DNA of 64,000 nucleotides from Taeniopygia guttata (GCF_048771995.1 NC_133063.1:28786810-28850809); one strand, 5' to 3'. Shown: positions 1 through 11,765, numbered from the stretch's first letter. Notes: generated by a model not told the origin, from the sequence alone. Made by a program: numbers and translations.

Positions 1-1322
1 AGAGCATATTTAAGAGTAAAGTTACAGTTACAGTTAGGCCTTCTGAATGAGCAGATCCTCTCCAAACTCCAAACAGTTTTGAAATGGTAATTCTTATCCA
101 TGCAAGACAAAACCACTTTTTTATTAAATACAAAGAATTAATACTCTTAGTTCCAAAGTCCTGTGTATAAAAACTGCACATCTATCATATTTACGCCTAT
201 TTTCTCCTTGTTCTCTCAGCGAGCAGAACTATAAAAGAACACTCTGATCATTTTTCAATCAAAAATGTCTTCCATCTTCACGGCATTCAAGACACAAAAC
301 AGCATGACTTAGCACAGACATTAATAATACAAGTATTTTTAAAAACTCCCAAGCTACAAGGTCATTAGGAAAGCAAGAAAAAGGGGTATTATAAAAAATA
401 AATAAATTTAGTAGACAAACACTGGCTGCAGATAAGGAAATAGCAAGACAACATACAATTTCAAAATGCTACTCTTTTCATCGAGGATGCCTACAAGATC
501 AGTGGAAGTATAAAGATGTTCTGTTAAAAAGGTTTTGAAGGTAAAATAATCTGTAATCACAATAACACTTTCTTTCCTTGCTTTCAGGACAACATTGCCA
601 GAAAATAACCTAATTTTCTCCTAAAAGTATTCATTCACATTAAAGTCTCTCCCTCCTGCTCCTGCCATCTCCAAGTCAAGGAGGATTTCACAGGGCCTAA
701 CGCAATCTTACCCCTTAAGCTTCAGGTCATTTCACACTAAGCATAAGTCAATTTGTAGCATAAACTGTGGAATCTGTAGTTCTTATTTGTGAAAATCATG
801 GGGTTTAGCTTCTAGTACGTGCGTAACTGCGTACCAGAGAAACATTCTATCTTCACAATTACTATACTTCAAATTTCTTCTAGCAATGGCAGCTATTTTT
901 ATATCTCGTACAACAGACTCTTCTGTAACTTGCATACTGAAGACTACTCACTTCAATCTATTCTCTCTCTGATCAAAGAGCAACCACTACCCATAAAGCA
1001 ATACTGTCTATATGGATAGACCTGACGAAAGCTTTTTTTCACTATCTCCTGTTTTACATAGGAGGTTTACATACTTCCTGAATTTATTGCTTGCTAGATC
1101 AACTTTCCAACACTATATTTTCAACTGTTCATGACATAAAATTACTTAAATCTATGTTTGACAGTAAACATGCATGTCACAAAAAAAAAATCAGTAAACT
1201 AAAACTAATTGTCACAGATGACATAAGAAAGAAGCCACATAATAATGCAACATTTTTTCTGAAAATCACAGGCTGCGTAACTTCTACTTGAGGGCCCAAC
1301 TACTAAAAACAAAGAAAAGATG
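1..1322. other. CSNK1G3 intronic sequence upstream of ERV1
   Basis: AT-rich DNA without recognised exons or repeats. Open frames at 819-1019 and 1091-1291 resemble no family I know and look like chance. Confidence 0.6.
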
Positions 1323-1328
1323 ACTGCT

Positions 1329-1825
1329 TGTTGGGAAGGATGAATAAATATAATCGCCTGGCAAAGAGTCACAATAGTACAGCCAGGATGAAAACAACAC
1401 CCCCTTCTGGCTGGACAATACCCTCACCCACAGACAGGTCCAAAAGTCAAATGGACTGTTCCATCTCACCCCCCAGAATGTATGGTTTATCCCACACCTG
1501 TAACCCTACCCTGAAACATCAAGTGTCTGTGACCCCATTGGCCTAAGTCTTGTTCCAGCCCACCTTGAAGCCCCCTGATAAGGGGTCTCCGAGGGGCCAG
1601 ACGTTCTCTTGGACTCCCCACTCTCTTGGAACTTCCACCCTCTCCTAGAGCATCCCCTCTACCCCTTGTCTCTCCCCTCCCTATCGCTTCAGGCTTGCCA
1701 CATGCTGCGTCTGGCAGCTCCAAGACCTTTCACCATCCCTAATAAACCTGATATTCTTAGAGCAGCCTTCAGAGATCTCTCGTCTCCATTCATCAAAGCC
1801 ATCCTGGAGCACAGCCTTCCCTACA
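1329..1825 (+). repeat. ERV1 5' LTR
   Basis: 497 bases, TG...CA termini. A polyadenylation signal AATAAA lies at 1741-1746. It differs from the 3' LTR by scattered substitutions and by carrying one fewer copy of a short CTCTCTTGGAA repeat. The visible similarity is high, so the insertion is moderately young. Confidence 0.93.
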
Positions 1826-2394
1826 GACCGCCACCCAGCTAGGAAGACAACCCCACACAGACCTGCACCCACACCTCTCTGGATGCCTCTCCAGCTTTTC
1901 TACCTGTGGGAGACTTCTCCATGGACGGTAACTAAATAACCAGTTGTACCCTCCTCATCGGTGTGGTGAGCACGACATTTCATTGCTAGGCAACGTCGAA
2001 GCTGGAGCTCTTTAAAAATTGCTGAGGCAATCCTCGAGCACCGCGACTCGTTACCAAGTAGCAAGTTTTTGGAGCCATTGGAGGATTTGTGCCTGCTGAT
2101 CCTCGAGCACAGGCGACCGCTGCGGAGCGGCGGTGACCTGGAGCTCTGGGAGGAGTCTTGCCATGGCACGCTGCCACGTGCAGAGAGCACATACGAGTAC
2201 TGCTTTGCACTGCCCACACTGGAGCTCTGAGGGTCTGGAGGTCACGAGCACGGAAAGCCGTTCCTGAGTGACGCTTGAAACCAGAGCTCTGAGGGGACCT
2301 CCCACAGAGTCCTGAGCGCCGACTGGAGTGTACATCGGAACTCAACAGAGGACCCTGCTTCTGCGACATCGAGGTGACCTACACTGGTGTAAAA

Positions 2395-2592
2395 ATGGGA
2401 CAATCCCACTTTGCCCCTGATCGGGATCTCTATAAGCAACTTAACCATCTCTTACGTAGCTACAGCAGTACTTTGTCTAAGAAAGAGTTAAAAAACCTTC
2501 TAGAATGGATTCTGCTTAATTTCCCGAATGCCGATTGTTCAGCTATTTTTACCAGAGATTTTTGGGACTCAGTTGGAAATAAGACTTTTTAG
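2395..2592 (+). pseudogene. gag: ERV1 gag, matrix N-terminus
   Basis: 65 codons from an ATG. The protein starts MGQSHFAPD, with the Gly-2 expected for myristoylation, and has the helical composition of a retroviral matrix domain (LYKQLNHLL, KELKNLLEWIL). The frame is cut by TAG after KTF. A matrix-like continuation (SNISHRDPDACELLPAYRTV, then ADLF) is in another frame from about 2580, so a frameshift lies near 2575-2590. In an intact virus Gag would drive particle assembly at the membrane; this copy is broken. Confidence 0.8.
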
Positions 2593-3947
2593 TAATATTT
2601 CACACCGGGATCCCGACGCTTGTGAATTGCTCCCGGCTTACAGAACCGTGGCTGACTTGTTTGCTTCACAGAAGCCGGCGGCGGCCGTTTTGCCGGGCCA
2701 TGTGGTTTCTGACAATCTCGCCCACGCGGCTGCTAGTGTGGAATGGGACTCCCGCCCCTCTCCCCCAGCGTCACTTGGTATCAGCCATTGCGGCTCCCAC
2801 TTTCACAGCCCCACCCCCCTCCCCCCCCCCGTGCTCCTTGGCACCGGCGCACCCCTTCCCCTGCTCTCCGACCGCGTCCATCCCCCCAAGTGGCGTCTTT
2901 TGTGGCTGCGGTCAACACCATCGCCGGCCTCTTGCAGAGCCAAGCGGACGCACTTTCTGCAGGCAGTGCAACTGGCCCTCGACATGAGCAGCCTGCCACC
3001 GCTGCCTCCCGCTGGTGCCGCAGCCTGTGAGACGCCCGTGCCTGAGGACTGGGGAGCGGCGTCACACATGCGCCGGAACGGAGCGATCAAACCCCCGGTC
3101 CCTGCCCCGTGGTAATGCCTGGCCAGATCCCCCCATGATGCCACCCCAGCCCAAGCCCCCCCAGCCATGGGGAGACGCTCCGGGGCTCCGTGCCACGCCC
3201 CCACCGCCTCCCGCGTTCGCAGACTCGCGGCAGTTCTCTCCCGCAGCTGTGGCCCCGGTCCCCATGCCCTCCGGCAGCACGGTGGTCACAGCCACTATGA
3301 TGCCTCACCATGTGGACCTCGTGACACGCCCGGCGCATGCGCAATTAGCGCTACCCCCGGACCAGCCGCCCCACGCCACCCCCACTGCGCCTTTGATGCA
3401 GCCTCCCGCTTCCCACACGCCCCATGCCGCAGTCGACACCCAGCCAACGTCCCCGCGCCCCCCCATGGCAGCGTCACAGCCCACAGTCCTAGATGCGGAG
3501 CCCCAGCCACCGCCGCCACCAGCACTTCTGGGTTTGTCAACTCTACCACCATATCCATCCGCACAGCCAGCCCAGCCGGATCCTGTTACAGCCTCATCAC
3601 AAATAGTCCTCCCTACACCGCCTCCTTCACAGCTTCTGGAAACACCAGCCTTACAGCTACCAGCAGCTCCTGCACGACTGCAGCCTCCAGCTGCCCTCCA
3701 CCCTCCAACGAGTCTTCCCGCAGCACCACAACATGATTCTACAGCATCCTATGCATATCCCTCCACGTCCTTTTCTCCGCCAGATCTACATTCTACAGCT
3801 GCAGCCACAGTTCCAAGATATCCTTCCATACCTCCAGGTTCTTCCCATGTGCCTCTGCTGACAGGTTCCACTCCTCCCGCTCTTCTGCCTCTGCCACCGC
3901 ATCCTGCACCCGGTCCAAGCAGTACCTCACCACAGCTTGGCACATGA
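2528..3947 (+). pseudogene. gag: ERV1 gag, long proline-rich region
   Basis: C-rich DNA encoding a strongly proline/alanine-rich protein. The longest stretch (3015-3947, about 310 codons) is in the same frame as the fusion frame at 3978 but is separated from it by two stops (3945-3947 and 3957-3959). A coding-like segment in another phase (QVASFVAAVNTIAGLLQSQ at about 2885-2945) shows that at least one further frameshift exists. Some class II ERVs have proline-rich spacers between matrix and capsid; this one is unusually long. Overlapping open frames in other phases are composition artefacts. Confidence 0.6.
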
Positions 3948-3977
3948 ACCATGCAGTGAGAGGGAGCAGGATGGAAT

Positions 3978-5069
3978 GTGGCAGCCGCCTTGACAAATAA
4001 AGGACAGAACGAGAACTGTTTTGCCCTTGCAAACACTAACCCTCTTATCCCGATTTCACAAAAATCCCAGAAAGGTGTTGATAGTCTCCAACAGACAGAC
4101 TGGCATGGAATCAGACGTGATAGTCGCAAAGAGGAAAGTCTGAATCCTCGAGCCATGCCTGTGGTATTCAGCCAGCAACCCGGTGGTCCTAGAACATGGA
4201 CAGCTATTCCTTCCCAGGACGTGAAAGAATTGCGAAAAGCAATAAATGACAGTGGTATCTCCTCTCCATATTTTAAACAACTGCTGAAAACAACCATAGA
4301 AAGAACACACCAAACCCTAAAACGCATTTTAAATCAACAGAAAGGGGGAGTAGATCAGGCTACACCTCAAAAGAGGTTGAGTAAGGCTCTGTATGTTTAC
4401 AATCTTTTAAATAGCTCTGCAGGAGAGCCTCACCCCCCCCTTTACAGACATTTTCTGAACAACAAAAAAGCAAAAATAAAGGAGCACTCCCCAGTTTTAA
4501 TCAAAACCTTAGATTCAGGACAAATAGAAGGGCCATACAATCTTATAACATGGGGGAAAGTGTTTGCTTGTGTTTCTATAGGTGGAGGACCCAAATGGGT
4601 CCCAGCAAAGAATGTGAAGGCCGCTGGCATCCCTGCACCAGGGCAGTGCTTCTGCAAGTACAAGCCAAGAAGCAAGCACCCAGACGTGAACTGCGCAGAG
4701 TCATCAAGAGAAAATGACCTGCCAGAAACAGCTCAAGAAAAGAATGGAGTTTTATTGTTTGCATGCGTGCATGTTGCTTTTGTTGTAATTGAAGTTTTAC
4801 CTGTAAGTCAACAAAACACAAATGTCTGGGCTGCTTTAGCCAAGTCTGCAGGCTCTGATACCATCTGTCTATCTGACACAAGCCCTAACAAACCTTTTTC
4901 AACGTGTTTAATTAGAGTATACCTTTGCCAGAAGGTTTTGATAATACTACCTCAGTTAAGTTCTTCCATTACACTTAAGCAGTCAAACAAGTTAGTATGT
5001 TGGCTCAGTAAAGAAGTAAATAACACCTCTACTATAATCAGTGATTTGTTAACAGATGATCCACCTTAG
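3978..5069 (+). pseudogene. ERV1 fused frame: Gag capsid N-terminus, integrase C-terminus, Env start
   Basis: One uninterrupted frame of about 363 codons; the first codon here is GTG and no true start is implied. Residues about 60-105 resemble the retroviral capsid N-terminus (PVVFSQQPGGPRTWTAIP, then DVKELRKAI and SPYFKQLL). From about residue 108 the sequence is the integrase C-terminal part (RTHQTLKRIL, KALYVYNLLN, ITWGKVFACVSIGGGPKWVP). After about residue 240 comes an Env-like stretch: a hydrophobic segment (LLFACVHVAFVVIEVL) then NTNVWAALAKSAGSDTICLS. A large deletion fused gag to pol in frame, removing protease, reverse transcriptase, RNase H and the integrase catalytic core. The integrase-Env continuity reflects the normal overlap of these genes or a second deletion. 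Confidence 0.75.
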
Positions 5070-5255
5070 CTGAACAGTTTATTTGATGGTTAGAGCTTTC
5101 CACCTTAGCTAAAGGAACTCTGTAAAGTAAGCTTGATTATTCCAATAGTAATAAGTGTGGTTTTAGTAGCAATACCCTGTATACCTCAGAGTGTGCAGAA
5201 AATAGTGGTTAAGTCAATATTTAATATCTCAAGTTGTTCATCAGAACAGGGGAGA
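5070..5255 (+). pseudogene. env: ERV1 env transmembrane remnant and polypurine tract
   Basis: From about 5133 one frame reads SLIIPIVISVVLVAIPCIPQ and on to the purine tract. This is a membrane span followed by a short tail, typical of the C-terminus of a retroviral Env transmembrane subunit. Most of surface and transmembrane Env is missing between 5069 and here. TCCACCTTAGCT occurs twice (5060 and 5099), possibly marking a small duplication. Confidence 0.6.
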
Positions 5256-5780
5256 TGTTGGGAATGATGAATAAATATCATGGCCTGCCAAAAGATTCAC
5301 AATAGTACAGCCAGGATGAAAACAACACCCCCTTCTGGCTGGACAATACCCTCACCCACAGATAGGTCCAAAAGTCAAATGGACTGTTCCATCTCACCCC
5401 CCAGAATGTATGGTTCATCCCACACCTGTAACCCTCCCCTGAAACATCAAGTGTCTGTGACCCCATTGGCCCAAGCCTTGTTCCAGCCCACCTTGGAGCC
5501 CCCTGATAAGGGGTCTCTGAGGGGCCAGATGCTCTCTTGGAATCCTCACTCTCTTGGAATCTCCGCTCTCTTGGAACTTCCACCCTCTCCTAGAGCATCC
5601 CCTCTACCCCTTGTCTCTCCCCTCCCCCATCCTCTCAGGCCTTGCCACTTGCTGCGTCTGGCAGCTCCAACCAAGCAAGACCTTTCACCATCCCTAATAA
5701 ACCTGATATTCTAAGAGCAGCCTTCAGAGATCTCTCGTCTCCATTCATCAAAGCCGTCCTGGAGCCCAGCATTCCCTACA
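5256..5780 (+). repeat. ERV1 3' LTR
   Basis: 525 bases, TG...CA termini, with AATAAA at 5696-5701. It has three CTCTCTTGGA units at 5530-5580 where the 5' copy has two, which explains part of the length difference. Confidence 0.93.
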
Positions 5781-5786
5781 ACTGCT

Positions 5787-7941
5787 GCCGGAAGATAAGG
5801 AATCAACAATCTTTTTTTAACTTCTGTGTACATAGAAAAAAGAAAATTACCCTTTGCCACAAAAACCATTAAAAATAGGCCTCAAGTAGAGTGCCTGAGA
5901 AAGGCTCACAATGGAGCTTTAAAGGTTCTGAGCTGGGAGAGGCTTTCACTTTTGAATAAAAGCAGGTTATTGCAAAAACAAAGGAAGTCTATAACAAAGA
6001 TTTTCTTAAATACTGATGATGCTTAGTAAGTCACCAGCTCTATCTTTGCTTTTTCACCCTAAAGGTAACCTCATCTTCATGCAAAGAATCAGAAGGTAAC
6101 TCTTAGTATGTCAACAAGGCATCAGAGAAAAAGTTGTTTCAACCAGCAAGTAGGTTTAAGAAGATTGAATGATATCTGAAGTAAAGCAGAGTTTGAGTTG
6201 ACTATGCTCTTACACTAAGCACAGTTCCCAGTCTTATTCACTACATAAAAAGGTAAACATAGTTACACTAAGACATTTTCTCAGTAAATACTCCTACAAG
6301 GGTTCCTACCTCGGAGAAGCACTGCCTAATTTTCTGCAGTCTGAACTAGAAATTACAGCTTTACTCTTACCTCTACTACACAGCTCCTTTGCAATTTTAG
6401 ATACTTACACCTCTATATTCACAGATAGGTAATGTACCTAACTTGTAGGTTGTCATGCCCCATTAGTTAAACACTTAATATCTCAGCTTTCTACTCATCA
6501 GCTATTTCACAATGCTAGTGTATGGTATGCTGACAATTTATAACTACTTACGAAAAACAACCATACACCATACTCTGATGACTTTCTCCAAACAGCAACT
6601 ATATAGACTCAAGATTCTGACTACCTATCTACAACTTTATTTTCCATCTAGGAAGTGAAATTGACAATGTTGTGTTTTGCCAAAAGTAATCTCTAAAAAT
6701 TCCTGGTTGCAAAGCATTCATAGTACAGCAAAAAAAAAAAGTCTATATTAATTGAACGTATTAGAAACTTTGTTTCACCAAATGTAGTCTTTAAACGAGT
6801 AGCATGAAATTTTGAAAGCTACCTGAGAAATACTATCCAGTCAGTGCAGCAATGAGCATATGATCCCAAATTTTAAGGAAAAAGGTGAAAATAGTAATTT
6901 AAAAGTATTAAAATTTATCATAACACACACATATTCAAGGTAACAAAATCAAAGTGGTATGGGCATGTTCATTGTGTATTTCTTTTCAGAGACAACTTTT
7001 CATACTAAGTATGATTTCATTCTATTTTAAGCACAATCAAAATCACTGTTCTAAATTCCAGGCTGCCTTTGCTAAAAAGCCCCTGAAAACATATATAGAA
7101 AACCACTGTCCACTCATAAAATAAACTTCTACAGAAGTAAAAGAAAAGAGAGAAAAATAGTTAAGTACATGATCTAGTCTAGGAATAATTAAAAAAATAA
7201 AAAAAATATGTCAAAAGATTTATTTTTCCTATATTATAGCTGATTGAGAGAATATCTGTACTCACTTTATTAGGGTAAGAAACTTCACATCTTCCTAACT
7301 GATTATATGCAGCTTTGTGAAAGGCACAAAAATATTTGAGAAGTTTTAGGTATTGCTCTCCTATGAAAACCAAAGGTGACAATTGGATCATTCAAGCCAC
7401 CACCATAAGAGTACTTCTGGGTATAAAAGCACCAAGGAGAGTAAAAGGAGAAATTCAAACATTAAACTGCATTTAAATTTCTCCTAAAGGTATTTAAGAG
7501 GTTGAAAACTAGTAAGCAGCAATATATACTGCATCAATAAAAGTGAAGTAAAGTAAAACTGCATCTCAAGGAATTTAAATATCATATCAACTATAATACA
7601 AAATATTTGATTAGTGGATTAGCAGTTTGGAGATCTACAGCATTTTTTCAAAGAGTTGTACTTGGAATAGTCTTAGTTCAAAGCATACCTGTATGCAAAA
7701 AAAAAGCTGTGATAGGTAGGATTTATTAAATAGTGAGGACTTCATAGATACACTTTATTGAGTAGAAAAAAAAACATTAGAATAGTGGAATTTATACATT
7801 AATCCACTAACTCCTCAGGCTTTTTTCTGCTTTAAGTTGTAAGGAAGACTTCATTAAACAGATTTATACCTCTAAACCAGAAAACTTCAGCCAATTGACC
7901 CTCGATTACATTACAGTAAAATGCATTATACTGCTTTTTAC
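5787..7941. other. CSNK1G3 intron between exon 4 and ERV1
   Basis: AT-rich intronic DNA. I searched it for the next CK1-gamma exon and did not see one. Short open frames (7179-7391 on minus) are unrecognised. Confidence 0.65.
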
Positions 7942-8011
7942 CTCCAGATCCTAGCTGCTTGTAGAATCTGTATTCCAAATGTAGCTGTGGTGCTCTTGAC
8001 TTCATAGGCTC
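7942..8011 (-). CDS. CSNK1G3: CSNK1G3 exon 4 (70 bp, kinase N-lobe)
   Basis: The minus strand encodes [20 protein letters not shown] followed by GSG and one extra base. This is the CK1 segment that follows VAIKL and includes the N-lobe helix. The acceptor is AAATCAG/GAGCC and the donor is GGAG/GTAAAA. Entry phase is 0 and exit phase is 1. It is an excellent match to CK1 gamma. The next exon, starting with the glycine that completes this split codon, was not found between here and base 1 and must lie beyond the window. The intron on the upstream side contains ERV2 and ERV3; the intron downstream contains ERV1. Confidence 0.92.
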
Positions 8012-8774
8012 CTGATTTAAAAACAAAAACAACATTTAAAACAAATCCTTAAAACTAATATACTAACCTACTACCAGCCAAACTAGCCCTACTGCTTCCA
8101 AGCCACACAGAAAGTTTGAATGTTTCTTCTGAAATGACTGGCAACTAAAAAAAGAGAAAACTAAATGTCCTTCATTTAGAGTAGTGCTTATATGGGTATT
8201 TACATCTTGTATTGCTCTACTGGGCCAGAGTCCAACATCCAAATCAAATAACAGACACATGATGGAACAGCTAAAAAACAGTATGTTTCTCCAAAGCATG
8301 AAGATGGTATGTCCTACATTTTTTCAGAACATGGCATTAATATGCAGCTTAACAGGTTGAAAAAAAACTCCAAATACCTAATACTTGAGAGATGTATCTT
8401 TACAAGTCTTGTCCTAGGATCTTAATAAAAATACCAAATCCTTCCACCAAATAGTAATAGGTTAGCAGAAGTCAAGTATCACCATTCCAAATTATAACTC
8501 CAAAACAAGCAAAAAAAAAGCTCCAGAATCAGTCTGTGGTTTACACACATTAATGAAATCTCATTTCAGTGTTCAACATGCCCATGTGTCAGAGTCTCAT
8601 AGAACTAAATGAAGTGACATGAGATTAAGCAGAAGCATACACATGCAGCCTAAATGGAAATCCAAACTTTTTTAGTATCTCCTGATGTAAAGAAAAGGTT
8701 CTTTACCACAAGATTCTTGAAGTACTTTCCTAGGGCATCTTCTAGAAGACATGCCGTGTTTCTTATAACATGTA
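8012..8774. other. CSNK1G3 intron, no feature seen
   Basis: AT-rich sequence between exon 4 and a CR1 fragment. Nothing recognised. Confidence 0.6.
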
Positions 8775-9012
8775 ACATGATCTTAAGATTAAGCTCCACC
8801 AGGAGAGGCTTAGGTTGGATATTAGGGGGGATTTCTTCACAAAAAGGGTGCTTAGACATTGGCCAGAGATGTGGTGGGGTCACCATCCCTGGAGGTGTTT
8901 ACGGAAAGACTGACCACAGCACTGAGTGACATTCTGACGTGGTGGTCTTCAGTCAGAGGTTGTACTTAATGCTCTCTCAGGTCTATTCCAGCCTAATTGA
9001 TTCTGTGATCTT
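8775..9012 (+). mobile_element. CR1 LINE 3' end
   Basis: It matches the avian CR1 3' region: GAGAGGCTTAGGTTGGATATT, then GTCACCATCCCTGGAGGTG, ending with the GATTCTGTGAT tail motif. It is 5'-truncated, as is usual for CR1, and moderately diverged. Confidence 0.85.
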
Positions 9013-9676
9013 CCAACACATCAGTGATAATTTGGAAACTAATTCTGTAACTAGAACTACAGAACACAGTTAAGTAACTCTTAATACAGTTATCAGCAAT
9101 AACTGATACTTGCTGAACATCAATTTTCAGAAAAAGCTTGGGCAAAGTGATCATCTTTTTTCTTATACCATCATCTTAAAGCTACAAGTTTATAAACCTG
9201 TGTTGTTTCTCAGTACCATATTCAGGGCATAAAAACTATGAGCCAACATGCAAGAATGAGAAATTTAGTCTTCTCAACACATCTCCCTCCAAGACTCCAC
9301 GACTTAGTTGTTTCCTATCACTGCTGAAGTCCCTCAAAGTGTATATTTATGCATTTGATCTTGCCAGAATGCCAAAGGTGGATGCCTAAAAGAAAAGAAG
9401 GACTAATGTAACAGTTTCTGCAAAAAACAGATAGAATTTACTGTATCTTTTTTACACTCCAAAACAACCAGCATAACTTAACACTGTATTCTTTGAAAAA
9501 AAAGTGAGAAGTGAGCAAGAATTTCCTAAAATAAGCAAGTGTTTATTATTCAAAAAATTAACTACTAAGCAAAACTAACTGGGCTACCAAAGGCCTAGTT
9601 ACAGGTCGTGAGAAGGACACATAAAATTTAAGGTGAAGAGAAATATTCCCTAAAAAAACTTAAGTGTAAACATGAG
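9013..9676. other. CSNK1G3 intron, no feature seen
   Basis: AT-rich DNA between the CR1 fragment and ERV2. Nothing recognised. Confidence 0.6.
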
Positions 9677-9731
9677 CGTCCTGGCTTGTAAGATAACCAT
9701 GTATTCTATTTGGTTATTCTAAAGTACAGAT

Positions 9732-10382
9732 GTGGAACCCATAGCACGGGTGCGTCAACTCAAGGAGGGAAACTCTAACCGGGGGAGTTCCACCAATGTA
9801 AAGGTAGCCTCAACCTCCCATGGCCAAGTTTTTGGGTACCATCTGTCAGATCCCCTTGAAGGAACCTCTAGTATGTATGCCCAGGAAAGGAATAATATGG
9901 GCCTTGTCTCTAGCCAGGAAGGCATGGGAAAATCGTATCTTCTGGACAGTGTGGATCCAATGGCCTGGCACATCAGAGCCACAAAAATATGATGCTTTAG
10001 TTGATACTGGCGCACAGTGTACTCTGATACCATCAGGACATGCTGGGGCAGAGCCTGTTTCCATTGCTGGTGTGACAGGGGGATCGCAGCAATTGACCCT
10101 GGTAGAAGCCGAGGTGAGCCTGACTTGGAGTGGAGGAAACATCCTACAGTGACTGGCCCAGACGCTACATGTATACTAGGCATAAACTTCCTCCAGAACG
10201 GCTATTACAAATACCCAAAGGGACTCAGGTGGGCTTTTAGAATAGCTGCTGTAGAGGAAGAGGACATTAAGCAATTAAACACCTTGCCTGGACTGTCAGA
10301 AAACCTGTCTGCAGTAGGACTCCTAAGGGTGGAAGAGGAGCATGTGTCAATTGCGACCTCGACAGTGCACCGCGGGCAGTAG
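9732..10382 (+). pseudogene. pro: ERV2 gag end and retroviral aspartic protease
   Basis: Coding-like sequence switches frame twice (9732-9992, 9820-10152, 10017-10382). The protease active site reads LVDTGAQCTLIPSG at about 9998-10036, followed by IAGVTGGSQQLTL and then ATCILGINFLQNGYY, the typical end of a retropepsin domain. A retropepsin would process the viral polyprotein; here frameshifts break it. The 5' side lacks the matrix, capsid and nucleocapsid. Confidence 0.8.
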
Positions 10383-10385
10383 CGG

Positions 10386-11765
10386 ATGGATCGAGATGCC
10401 ATGATCCCCATCCACAGAATGATTTGTGAGCTGGAGAGCCAAGGGGTGGTCAGCAAAACCCACTCACCCTTCAACAGCCCCATCTGGCCTGTGCACAAAT
10501 CTGACAGAGAATGGAGATTGACTATAGACTATCGTGGCTTAAATGAAGTGACTCCACCACTGAGCGCTGCTGTACCGGATATGCTGGAACCCCAGTACGA
10601 GCTGGAGTCCAAGGCAGCAAAGTGGTATGCCACTATTGATATTACTAATGCATTTTTCTCCATTCCTCTGGCAGCAAAACGCAAGCTTCAGTTTGCTTTC
10701 ACCTGGGGGGGCGTGCAGTACACCTGGAACTGACTGCCCCGGGGTGGAAACACAACCCCATTATCTGCCATGAACTGATCCAGACTGCACTAGAAAAGGG
10801 GAGGCTCCAGAACACCTACAGTACATCGATGATATCATTATGTGGGGGAGCACAGTGGCAGAAGTGTTTGAAAAAGGTGAGAGGATCATCCAGATATTGC
10901 TAGAAGCTAGCTTCGCCATCAAGAAGAGCAAAGACCTGCCCGAGAGATCCAGTTCCTGGGAGTGAAATGGCAAGACGGACGGTGCCAGATTCCCACTGAA
11001 TTCATCAACAAAATCACAGCTATGTCCCCACCAACCAGCAAAAAGGAAACACAAGCTTTCCTAGGTGCCACAGGTTTTTGGAGAATGCACATTCCCAAGT
11101 ATAGCTCTCTTTACCTGGTTACCCGCAAGAAGAACAATTTTCACTGGGGCCCTGAGCAGCAACAAGCCTTCACCCAGATCAAGCAGGATATTGCTCATCC
11201 AGTAGCCCTTGGCCCAGTCAGGATGGGACCAGAGGTCAAGAACGTGCCCTGCTCTGCAGCCGGGAACAATGGTTTGTCCTGGAGCCTTTGGCAGAAGGTG
11301 CCTGGTGAGACTCAAGGCCGACCACTGAGATTCTAAAGCCAAAGTTACAGAAGGTCCAAAGCCAACTACACCCCAACAGAGAAGGAAATCTTGGCTGCCT
11401 ATGAAGGAGTTCAAGCCGCCTCGGAAGTGATTAGTATGGAAGCACAACTCCTCCTGGTACCTGCTGTGGTGGATGTTCAGAGGAAAGGTTCCTACTACCC
11501 ACCGTGCCACTGACGCCACATGGAGCAAATGGATTGCCCACATCACTCAGCGCGCCCGTATTGGAAACTGAATTGCCCTGGGATTTCGGAGATAACTACA
11601 AACTGGCCAGAAGGTGAAAACTTTGGTCTCACTGACATCGAGGACCAGGTAAAAGCAACAAGGGCTGAAGAAGCTCCACCATATAACCAACTACCAGCAG
11701 ATGAAACATGCTACGCTCTTTTCACTGACAGTTCCTGTCGCATTGTAGGGATGAACCGGAAGTAG
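10386..11765 (+). pseudogene. pol: ERV2 reverse transcriptase and RNase H, broken
   Basis: The first frame (10386-10733) shows reverse transcriptase motifs: SPFNSPIWPV, LTIDYRGLNEVTPPL, then WYATIDITNAFFSIPL with a catalytic Asp. It stops at VQYTWN. The YIDDI catalytic box is in another frame at about 10825. Thumb/connection sequence resumes at 10962 (KKETQAFLGATGFWRMHIP). The RNase H start reads ALFTDSSCRIVG near 11710, with Ser where Gly is usual after TD, and stops at 11765. At least four disabling changes are visible. Confidence 0.85.

Larger units (their letters stand above)
1323..5786 (+). mobile_element. ERV1: LTR-flanked class II-like endogenous retrovirus, internally deleted
   Basis: Paired LTRs (1329-1825 and 5256-5780) begin TGTTGGGAA and end CCCTACA. 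They are flanked by a perfect 6-bp target duplication, ACTGCT, at 1323-1328 and 5781-5786. A purine tract (CAGGGGAGA) directly precedes the 3' LTR. The interior keeps the Gag matrix start, a proline-rich Gag region, the capsid N-terminus, the integrase C-terminus and Env remnants. Protease, reverse transcriptase, RNase H and most of integrase are absent. Six-base duplications are usual for alpha- and betaretrovirus-like elements. No convincing primer-binding site follows the 5' LTR. The element lies antisense in a CSNK1G3 intron. It cannot be autonomous. Confidence 0.93.

Noticed and set aside
1826..1990. Primer-binding site for ERV1
   Set aside because: No TGG-starting 18-base site directly follows the 5' LTR, so none is called.
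3167..3736. 189-codon frame overlapping the proline-rich Gag region
   Set aside because: It is Ser/Thr/Pro-rich low complexity in another phase of the same C-rich DNA, and lacks domain signs.
7179..7391. Possible next CSNK1G3 exon on the minus strand
   Set aside because: The translation does not resemble any part of CK1 gamma, and no suitable splice pair was seen.
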